DNA from: Marmoricola sp.
GTDB taxonomy: Bacteria > Actinomycetota > Actinomycetes > Propionibacteriales > Nocardioidaceae
Length of the DNA: 11,758 nt
Assembly (NCBI GenBank): GCA_030151765.1
Contig: JASLCW010000385.1
Location: 1-11,758 of the forward strand
Direction of reading: 5' to 3'
The translations under genes and the position numbers were made by a program. The notes beneath the pieces are model-generated. The model was not told the DNA's origin. It saw nothing but the letters and a program-made list of their open reading frames with translations, and made no database searches. Positions 6,693 to 11,758 of the stretch are shown here, in pieces (position 1 is the stretch's first letter; each line of letters opens with the position of its first letter).

Positions 6693-6698
6693 GGGGTC

Positions 6699-6926
6699 AT
6701 GACGAACCGCACCTACCGGATCACCGAGATCGTCGGCACCTCGCCGGACAGCATCGACAAGGCGATCCACAACGGCATCGAGCGCGCGTCGAGCACGCTG
6801 CGACACATCGACTGGTTCGAGATGACCCAGGTCCGCGGCCAGGTCAAGGACGGCCAGGTCGAGCACTTCCAGGTAGGCCTGCGCGTCGGCTTCCGCCTCG
6901 AGGACGACGCACCCCTCGACGACTGA
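6699..6926 (+). CDS. Dodecin family flavin-binding protein
   Basis: A 75-residue protein with the dodecin pattern: start YRITEIVGTSPDS (6-18), a single helix with AIHNGIERASSTL, then the strands IDWFEMTQVRGQV and HFQVGLRVGFRLE. W39 and Q58 sit 19 residues apart, matching the conserved flavin-stacking Trp and flavin-contacting Gln of characterised dodecins. Dodecins assemble into hollow dodecamers that bind FMN, riboflavin or lumichrome and buffer free flavin. It closely resembles M. tuberculosis Rv1498A as I recall it (shared IVGTSPD, DWFE and VGFRLED). It is a single gene divergent from the DUF3099-SURF1 operon. The family is highly confident; the ligand is inferred. Confidence 0.95.
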   Translation: MTNRTYRITEIVGTSPDSIDKAIHNGIERASSTLRHIDWFEMTQVRGQVKDGQVEHFQVGLRVGFRLEDDAPLDD

Positions 6927-7077
6927 GTTGGATGGCGCGAGCGGCGCTGCGCTCCGGAGCGTCGTCGAGTCACCCGCCGTGGCGGCTTCCGCTCCGCCCC
7001 GCTACCGCGCTCGCAGTTGACGCCGGCGGTCGGTTGCGGCGGCTAGGCGGCTTCCGCGGCGCCGTGCCGGGTTCGAT

Positions 7078-7092
7078 TCGGCGTACCGCCGA
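7078..7092. promoter_or_regulatory. Inverted repeat TCGGCG-TAC-CGCCGA in front of fabG
   Basis: A perfect 6-bp inverted repeat with a 3-base centre lies 8 bases upstream of the putative -10 (7101-7106), so it covers the -35 position. A regulator bound here would block or contact RNA polymerase at the fabG-fabI promoter. Short GC-rich inverted repeats also arise by chance in such DNA, so this is a candidate operator only. Confidence 0.3.
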
Positions 7093-7100
7093 GTAATCAC

Positions 7101-7106
7101 TAGCGT
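7101..7106 (+). promoter_or_regulatory. Putative -10 hexamer TAGCGT for fabG-fabI
   Basis: TAGCGT fits TANNNT and ends 8 bases before the fabG GTG at 7115. No Shine-Dalgarno sequence is visible, so a leaderless or near-leaderless transcript is expected. No -35 consensus is seen upstream. Confidence 0.4.
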
Positions 7107-7114
7107 CGATCGTC

Positions 7115-7819
7115 GTGAGCAGATCGGTACTGGTGACAGGCGGCAACCGGGGCATCGGACGGGCGATCGCGGAGGCCTTCATCGCCCAGGGCGACAAGGT
7201 CGCGGTGACCAGCCGCAACGGTGACGCACCCGAAGGTGCGCTCGCCGTCGCGTGTGAGCTGACCGACCCCGACTCCGTGAACGCCGCCTTCGACGCGGTC
7301 GAGAAGGCGCACGGGCCCGTCGAGGTCGTCGTCGCCAACGCGGGCATCACCCGGGACACGCTGCTGCTCCGGATGAGCGAGGACGACTGGGACGCGGTCA
7401 TCGCGACCAACCTCACCGGCAGCTTCCGCGTCGCCAAGCGTGCCGCCAAGAGCATGCTGCGACTGCGCCGGGGCCGCATCATCTTCGTGTCCAGCGTCGT
7501 CGGCATGCTCGGCTCGCCGGGCCAGGTCAACTACGCGGCCAGCAAGTCCGGACTCATCGGCATGGCACGCTCGCTCGCTCGCGAGCTGGGCAGTCGGGGC
7601 ATCACCAGCAACGTGGTCGCGCCCGGCTTCATCGAGACCGACATGACGGCGGTGCTCCCCGAGGAGCAGCAGCAGGCCTATCGCGACCAGATCCCGCTGT
7701 CGCGCATGGGCTCCACGGCCGAGATCGCCGATGCGGTCACCTGGCTGGCATCGGACAACGCGGGATATGTCACCGGGGCGCTGATCCCGGTCGACGGCGG
7801 ACTGGGAATGGGGCACTGA
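7115..7819 (+). CDS. fabG: 3-oxoacyl-[ACP] reductase FabG
   Basis: A 234-residue classical SDR. It reduces 3-oxoacyl-ACP to 3-hydroxyacyl-ACP with NADPH in type II fatty-acid synthesis, in the cytoplasm. Visible motifs are VTGGNRGIG (7-15) for cofactor binding, NAG (75-77), and the catalytic tetrad N99, S127, Y140 and K144 in NYAASKSG. The end VTGALIPVDGGLGMGH resembles mycobacterial MabA. One base separates it from fabI, and the pair matches the mabA-inhA arrangement, which is strong support for FabG rather than a generic SDR. The GTG start gives the shortest N-terminus that keeps the first beta strand (SRSVLVTGG). Chain-length preference cannot be read from the sequence. Confidence 0.93.
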   Translation: MSRSVLVTGGNRGIGRAIAEAFIAQGDKVAVTSRNGDAPEGALAVACELTDPDSVNAAFDAVEKAHGPVEVVVANAGITRDTLLLRMSEDDWDAVIATNLTGSFRVAKRAAKSMLRLRRGRIIFVSSVVGMLGSPGQVNYAASKSGLIGMARSLARELGSRGITSNVVAPGFIETDMTAVLPEEQQQAYRDQIPLSRMGSTAEIADAVTWLASDNAGYVTGALIPVDGGLGMGH

Positions 7820-7820
7820 C

Positions 7821-8624
7821 ATGGCTGAGATCGCTGAGGTCAACACGAACGGGAACGGCATCCTCGCCGGCAAGAAGATCCTCGTCGCCGGAGTGACGAT
7901 GGACAGCTCCATCGGCTTCGCCGTCGCCCGTGTCGCGCAGGAGCAGGGCGCCGAGGTGATCATCTCCAACTTCGGCCGCGCCCTCGGCATCACCCGGCGG
8001 ATCGCCAAGCGGCTCCCGGTCGAGCCGGTCGTGCTCGAGCTCGACGTCACGGACGAGGAGCACCTCGCCCGGCTTCCCGAGCTGCTCAAGGAGCACGTCG
8101 ACCACCTCGACGGCGTCGTGCACTCCATCGCGTACGGCAACCCCGAGACCCTGCTCGGCGGCAAGTTCATGGAGGGCCCCTGGTCCGACGTGGCACAGGC
8201 CGTCCAGGTCTCGGCGTACTCACTGATGAGCCTGAGCAAGGCCTGCCTGCCGATGATGGCGGAGGGCGGCTCGGTCATCGGACTGACCTTCGACGCGACC
8301 GTGGCGTGGCCGGCGTACGACTGGATGGGCGTGGCCAAGGCCGGTCTCGAGTCGTGTGCCCGCTACCTGGCCCGCGACCTCGGCCCGCAGGGCGTCCGGG
8401 TCAACCTGGTCAGCGCCGGTCCGCTCAAGACGCTTGCGGCGAAGGCGATCCCGGGCTTCGAGGACCTCGACGCCAACTGGTCGGAGCGATCCCCGCTGGG
8501 CTGGGACAACGCGGACACCGGGCCGACCGCGCGATCGATCGTGGCGCTGCTCTCGGACTTCTTCCCGGCCACGACCGGCGAGATCGTGCACGTCGACGGC
8601 GGCTACCACGCCATGGGTGCCTGA
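7821..8624 (+). CDS. fabI: Enoyl-[ACP] reductase FabI, InhA-like
   Basis: A 267-residue divergent SDR that reduces the trans-2-enoyl-ACP double bond with NADH, the last step of each fatty-acid elongation cycle. FabI hallmarks are GVTMDSSIGF (24-33) in place of the usual glycine motif, HSIAYG (101-106), and the widely spaced pair Y166 and K173 (Y-x6-K) in AYDWMGVAKAGLES. The segment AGPLKTLAAKAIPGF (199-213) and the C-terminal half look nearer to mycobacterial InhA than to E. coli FabI, as far as I recall them. ATG follows the fabG stop by 1 base, so translation is probably coupled. As a FabI/InhA-type enzyme it is the expected target of triclosan-like inhibitors. No hemH follows, unlike mycobacteria. 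Confidence 0.95.
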   Translation: MAEIAEVNTNGNGILAGKKILVAGVTMDSSIGFAVARVAQEQGAEVIISNFGRALGITRRIAKRLPVEPVVLELDVTDEEHLARLPELLKEHVDHLDGVVHSIAYGNPETLLGGKFMEGPWSDVAQAVQVSAYSLMSLSKACLPMMAEGGSVIGLTFDATVAWPAYDWMGVAKAGLESCARYLARDLGPQGVRVNLVSAGPLKTLAAKAIPGFEDLDANWSERSPLGWDNADTGPTARSIVALLSDFFPATTGEIVHVDGGYHAMGA

Positions 8625-8630
8625 TAGCTT
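8625..8630 (+). promoter_or_regulatory. Putative -10 hexamer TAGCTT, 6 bases before the MFS gene
   Basis: TAGCTT starts just after the fabI stop codon and ends exactly 6 bases before the GTG at 8637. The spacing equals that before the SDR, DUF3099 and dodecin starts. The MFS gene may therefore have its own leaderless transcript and not depend on fabG-fabI read-through. Confidence 0.45.
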
Positions 8631-8636
8631 CCTCGC

Positions 8637-10046
8637 GTGGCGGAGGAAGCGCTGTCGAGAAGGCTGCTCTCCAGGAACTCACCTGCGGGACGGCTGACGC
8701 TCGCCACGGTCACCCTGGGCGCCGGTATCGCGCTGCTCGACGGCACCGTGGTGAGCATCGCGGTGAAGTCGATGGGGCTCAGTCTCCACGCGAGCCTGCA
8801 GGACCTCCAGTGGGTGACGAACGGCTACATGCTCACCCTCGCCTCGCTGATCCTCGTCGGCGGCGACCTCGGTGACCGACTCGGCCGGCGCCGCGTGTAT
8901 TTCGTCGGTGTGGCCGGCTTCGGCGTGGCCAGTGCGCTGTGTGCGGCCGCCCAGAACCCCACGCAGCTGATCCTGCTCCGGGTCGTCCAGGGCGTCTTCG
9001 CCGCGCTCCTGACGCCGGGATCGCTGGCGATCCTGCAGTCCAGCTTCCGCCCCGAGGACCGCGCCTGGGCCATCGGCCGCTGGGCGGGTGTCTCGGGACT
9101 CGCCACGGCGGCGGGCCCGCTCGTCGGCGGTTTCCTGCTGGATCACGGCGGCTGGCGCTGGATCTTTGCGATCAATGTGCCGCTGTGCGCCCTGGTGCTC
9201 GTGCTGGGACGAGCGATTCCGGAGAGCCGCGACAGCGAGAGTCATCGCCCCTTCGACCTCGGCGGCGCGGTCCTGGGTGTGGTCGCGCTCGCCGGATCGA
9301 CCTATCTGCTGACCTCCTGGCGGGACCATCCGGCGGCCGCCGTCGTGGCCGGCGTCCTCGCGGTACTCGCGGGCGTGGGATTCATCGCGCTGGAGCGGCG
9401 ACCGGCGGCGATGGTCCCGCTCGACCTCTTCCGGTCGCCGATCTTCACCGCCGCCAACCTGATGACCTTCCTCGTGTACGGCGCCCTCGGCGCCGGCATG
9501 TTCCTCCTGGTGATCCAGCTGGAGATGAGCGCCGGCTACGGTCCGACGGCGGCCGGACTGGCCTCGCTCCCGATCGCCGCGATGATGCTCTTCTTCTCGG
9601 CCCGCGTCGCCGTCATCGCTCAGCGGACCGGGCCGCGGGTACCGATGTCCGTCGGGCCGATCCTCTGCGCGGTCGGCATGGTCCTCCTGTCGCGCGTGGC
9701 CGCGCCGGCGCCGTACTGGAGCAGCGTCTTCCCCGGGATGCTCGTCTTCGCGTGCGGTCTCACCACCCTGGTGGCGCCGCTGACCGCCGCGGTCCTCGGT
9801 GCCGCCCCCGAGCGGCACGCCGGCATCGCCAGCGGCATCAACAACGCGGTCGCGCGCGCCGGCTCGTTGCTCGCCGTCGCCGCGATACCGGCTCTCGTCG
9901 GGCTCGGCGGCGATGTCTATCAGCATCCGGCCGCGCTCACCTCGGGCTACCAGTCGGCCCAGCTGCTGTGCGCGGCACTGCTCGCCCTCGGCGGCATCGT
10001 GTCGTGGTTCGGTTTGCGCCCGCAGAGTGCGACGATAGCCCCGTGA
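8637..10046 (+). CDS. DHA2-type (EmrB/QacA) MFS efflux transporter
   Basis: A 469-residue, strongly hydrophobic membrane protein whose length and hydrophobic pattern suit 14 transmembrane helices. Helix 1 carries the DHA motif LLDGTVVSIAV with D35. Motif A is GDLGDRLGRRR (76-86), the antiporter motif C region is GLATAAGPLVGGFLLD (154-169), and GWRWIFAINVP (172-182) is typical of EmrB/QacA relatives. Such proteins exchange drugs or other amphipathic compounds for protons; the substrate cannot be told. The GTG start lies 12 bp after the fabI stop with no ribosome site. Its own stop overlaps the GTG of the phosphatase gene by 4 bases. Its position after fabI may be chance, or may hint at export of a lipid-related or FabI-targeting compound. 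Confidence 0.92.
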   Translation: MAEEALSRRLLSRNSPAGRLTLATVTLGAGIALLDGTVVSIAVKSMGLSLHASLQDLQWVTNGYMLTLASLILVGGDLGDRLGRRRVYFVGVAGFGVASALCAAAQNPTQLILLRVVQGVFAALLTPGSLAILQSSFRPEDRAWAIGRWAGVSGLATAAGPLVGGFLLDHGGWRWIFAINVPLCALVLVLGRAIPESRDSESHRPFDLGGAVLGVVALAGSTYLLTSWRDHPAAAVVAGVLAVLAGVGFIALERRPAAMVPLDLFRSPIFTAANLMTFLVYGALGAGMFLLVIQLEMSAGYGPTAAGLASLPIAAMMLFFSARVAVIAQRTGPRVPMSVGPILCAVGMVLLSRVAAPAPYWSSVFPGMLVFACGLTTLVAPLTAAVLGAAPERHAGIASGINNAVARAGSLLAVAAIPALVGLGGDVYQHPAALTSGYQSAQLLCAALLALGGIVSWFGLRPQSATIAP

Positions 10047-10558
10047 GCAATCTGGGGAGGCGGCTCGTCCTCATGCGGCATGCCAAGGCTGAGGCCTATG
10101 CCCCCGAGGACCGCCTCCGCGCGCTCACCGAGCGCGGCCGCGGCGACGCCGTCGAAGCCGGCCTCTGGCTCGCCTCGCAGGGCATCGTGCCGGACCATGC
10201 CCTGGTCTCGTCCGCGGCGCGGACGGTCGGGACCTGGGAGAGCCTCCAGCACGGCCTCCGCTCCACCGCCGAGGTCGAGTACGACGATGCGCTCTACTCC
10301 GCCGGCCCCGCGACCGCCCTCGACGTGCTGCGCAGCGCACCGGCCGGGGCCGAAAGGCTTCTGGTCATCGGGCACAACCCGACGATCGCCTATCTCGCGC
10401 ACATCCTCGACGACGGCAGCGGTGACGCCGACGCCTTCAACGACATGAGCGAGGGCTATCCCACCGCCGCCCTGACCGTGCTCGAGGTCCCCGGCGAGTG
10501 GGCCGACCTCGCCGAGGGCAGCGCCCGCATCCTGGCCTTCCACGTCGGCCGTTCCTGA
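10043..10558 (+). CDS. SixA-like histidine phosphatase family protein
   Basis: A 171-residue protein of the histidine phosphatase (phosphoglycerate mutase-like) superfamily, of the short SixA type. LVLMRHAKAE (8-17) contains the RHA form of the RHG motif with nucleophile H13 and R12; SSAART (56-61) supplies R60; IGHNP (109-113) supplies the second catalytic H111. The fold covers the whole chain without extra domains. SixA of E. coli removes phosphate from phosphohistidine; whether this protein does so, or acts on a small phosphoester, is open. The GTG start (SNLGRRLVLMRHA) overlaps the MFS stop by 4 bases (GTGA), suggesting coupled translation, although a functional link to the pump is not evident. 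It is convergent with serB, 21 bp apart. Confidence 0.9.
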   Translation: MSNLGRRLVLMRHAKAEAYAPEDRLRALTERGRGDAVEAGLWLASQGIVPDHALVSSAARTVGTWESLQHGLRSTAEVEYDDALYSAGPATALDVLRSAPAGAERLLVIGHNPTIAYLAHILDDGSGDADAFNDMSEGYPTAALTVLEVPGEWADLAEGSARILAFHVGRS

Positions 10559-10572
10559 CGACGCGGGCGTCG
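10559..10572. terminator. Small GC hairpin between the convergent SixA-like and serB genes
   Basis: CGACG (10559-10563) pairs with CGTCG (10568-10572) across a CGGG loop, immediately after the phosphatase stop and 7 bases short of the serB stop. It could serve both strands as a weak terminator. The stem is only 5 bp and there is no T-run, so support is slight. Confidence 0.25.
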
Positions 10573-10579
10573 GGCTCGA

Positions 10580-11758
10580 CTACAGCAACGGGGGAGCCGG
10601 CGTGGTGATGCCGGCGGCGGCGTCGGCGGCCTCGATCTCCTCGCGGGAGATGCCGAGGAGATACATCACCGTGTCCAGATAGGGCACGTTGACCGCGTTG
10701 GGGGCCGCGGCGCGCACCATCGGCTTGGCATTGAAGGCGATGCCCAGGCCCGCCGCGTTCAGCATGTCCAGGTCGTTGGCACCGTCGCCGATGGCGATCG
10801 TGGCCGCGAGCGGCAGGCCCAGCTGTTCCGCGAATCCCCGCAGGGCCGTCGCCTTGCCGGCCCGGTCGACGATCGGGCCGACCACCCGTCCGGTGAGCTT
10901 CCCGTCGGCGATCTCGAGCTCGTTGGCGGCGGCGTAGTGGATGCCCAGGTCGGCCGCCAACCGGTCGGTGATCTGGCTGAAGCCACCGGACACGATGGCG
11001 AAGCGATAGCCGAGCCGTTTGAGCGTGCGGACCGTCGTACGGGCCCCGGGCGCCAGCACGAGCGCCTCGTAGACCTGATCGAGTGCCTCGGCCGGCACCC
11101 CCTCGAGCAGTGCGACCCGTTCACGCAGGCTCTCGGCGAAGTCGAGTTCGCCGTTCATGGCGCGCTCGGTCACCTCCGCGACGGCGCCCTCACATCCCGC
11201 GTGGGCGGCGATCATCTCGATGACCTCGCCCTGGATGAGCGTCGAGTCGACGTCCATCACGATCAGGCGCATGCCGCGCCGCAGCAGATTCGCCGGCTGT
11301 ACGGCGACATCGACGCCCTGCCGGGCCGCTTCGGCCGCCAGCAGCGGTCGGAGTTCGTCGGTGTCGGTGCCCGAGACGTGCAGGTCGATCGCCGTCACCG
11401 GATAGCGCGCCATGCGCTCGATGCGGTCGATGTTGGCGCCGCTCGCAGCGATCCGGCCGGCGATGGCGGCGACCGCGGTCGCATGCAGGGGAGTGCCGAG
11501 CACGGTCACGTGGCTGCGCCCGCTCGGCCGACGCCGGTTGTCGCCGGAACCCTCACGGATCTCGACGCTCATCCCAAGCGCTTCGACGGCCCCGGTCAGC
11601 TCCTCCTGCAGGCGCTGCCACTCGGGCGGAGCGGTCACGAGAAGACCGAGCACGAGACGACCTCGGAGCACGATCTGCTCGATGTCGACGACGTCGACGT
11701 CGTAGCGAGCCAAGGTGTCGAAGGCAAGGACCGCCCCGGGGTGACCTCCCTTGCCTTC
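10580..11758 (-). CDS. serB: Phosphoserine phosphatase SerB, N-terminus cut by window edge
   Basis: HAD-superfamily enzyme that hydrolyses O-phosphoserine to serine, the last step of serine synthesis. The frame stays open to the right edge, giving 392 visible residues. The region before the TTG at 11713 still reads as ACT domain (GGHPGAVLAFDTLARYDV), so that TTG is internal and the true start lies outside; perhaps 15-25 residues are missing, judging from M. tuberculosis SerB2. Two ACT domains (about 1-68 and 83-130, visible numbering) precede the catalytic domain. HAD motifs are DVDST (D169, D171), VSGG (256-259), K302 in RAGKATAL and GDGAND (D325, D329). ACT domains in SerB2-type enzymes bind amino acids, so feedback control by serine or another amino acid is plausible. 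It runs towards the SixA-like gene. Confidence 0.95.
   Translation of the reverse strand, partial: EGKGGHPGAVLAFDTLARYDVDVVDIEQIVLRGRLVLGLLVTAPPEWQRLQEELTGAVEALGMSVEIREGSGDNRRRPSGRSHVTVLGTPLHATAVAAIAGRIAASGANIDRIERMARYPVTAIDLHVSGTDTDELRPLLAAEAARQGVDVAVQPANLLRRGMRLIVMDVDSTLIQGEVIEMIAAHAGCEGAVAEVTERAMNGELDFAESLRERVALLEGVPAEALDQVYEALVLAPGARTTVRTLKRLGYRFAIVSGGFSQITDRLAADLGIHYAAANELEIADGKLTGRVVGPIVDRAGKATALRGFAEQLGLPLAATIAIGDGANDLDMLNAAGLGIAFNAKPMVRAAAPNAVNVPYLDTVMYLLGISREEIEAADAAAGITTPAPPLL

Larger units (their letters stand above)
6927..7114. other. Non-coding, repeat-bearing gap upstream of fabG
   Basis: No gene is recognisable in these 188 bp. The gap holds a 12-bp palindrome CGCTCCGGAGCG (6950-6961), a 12-bp direct repeat GGCGGCTTCCGC at 6981-6992 and 7046-7057, a 7-bp inverted pair GCGAGCG/CGCTCGC (6937-6943, 7008-7014) and a 6-bp inverted repeat at 7078-7092. 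The latter half may include the fabG promoter and control sites. The earlier half could end dodecin transcription, although no T-run is present. Confidence 0.5.

Noticed and set aside
6140..6712. 190-residue version of the small Cys/His protein
   Set aside because: It would run through the whole DUF3099 gene and the divergent promoter. The GTG at 6367 has a ribosome site and a GTGA overlap.
7100..8338. 412-codon minus-strand open frame opposite fabG-fabI
   Set aside because: Mirror of two clearly recognised enzymes, with no domain of its own.
8679..9926. 415-codon minus-strand and 539-codon plus-strand alternative frames across the MFS gene
   Set aside because: The minus frame is a charged, low-complexity shadow. 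The plus frame (8939-10558) only becomes meaningful from 10043, where the SixA-like gene starts.
10031..10036. GACGAT as a leaderless -10 for the SixA-like gene
   Set aside because: It has the 6-base spacing to the GTG at 10043 but lacks the TA of TANNNT, and the gene overlaps the MFS stop, so coupling explains expression.

Overview
The window is a high-GC stretch (roughly two-thirds G+C by eye) with dense gene packing, frequent GTG/TTG starts and proteins that resemble actinobacterial orthologues. A Nocardioides-like or related Propionibacteriales chromosome is the best guess. That guess rests on recalled family resemblance, not on a search. Everything recognised is core chromosomal content. 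I see no phage, insertion sequence, CRISPR array, tRNA or rRNA, and no clear foreign island.

Layout. Positions 1-125 are non-coding and hold three exact and one degenerate copy of a 9-bp word spaced 20-21 bp apart, two of which build a 32-bp near-perfect palindrome. A membrane-anchored neutral zinc metallopeptidase (126-1034, minus) is divergent from an ABC-F translation factor (1079-2677, plus). Next come a fused-domain half ABC exporter (2742-4634, plus) and an atypical short-chain dehydrogenase that has lost its catalytic Tyr and Lys (4644-5408, plus). The SDR overlaps by 60 bp, tail to tail, a minus-strand operon read in the order DUF3099 membrane protein (6364-6654), 75-residue Cys/His protein (6140-6367) and SURF1 (5349-6143), whose members overlap by 4 bases at each junction. 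Divergent from that operon is a dodecin (6699-6926, plus). After a 188-bp non-coding gap come fabG (7115-7819) and an InhA-like fabI (7821-8624), the two reductive enzymes of type II fatty-acid synthesis. They are followed by a DHA2-type 14-TM efflux pump (8637-10046) and a SixA-like histidine phosphatase (10043-10558). A convergent serB (10580 to beyond the right edge, minus) closes the window.

How the genes relate. FabG and FabI form one functional unit. The minus operon is probably tied to respiratory-chain (cytochrome oxidase) assembly through SURF1. SerB makes serine. Dodecin stores or buffers flavin. The remaining genes are neighbours rather than members of one pathway. Much of this set (ABC-F factor, fabG-inhA, dodecin) also lies in one broad neighbourhood of the Mycobacterium tuberculosis chromosome as I recall it, which suggests conserved synteny.

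The strongest non-gene signal is a recurrent TAGNNT hexamer (once CAGGCT), with exactly 6 bases between it and the start codon at four genes and 8-9 bases at two more. This is the geometry expected of leaderless transcripts. I did not find a convincing new multi-gene system. The best leads are the 75-residue Cys/His protein beside SURF1, the repeat/palindrome array at the left edge and the degenerate-active-site SDR.
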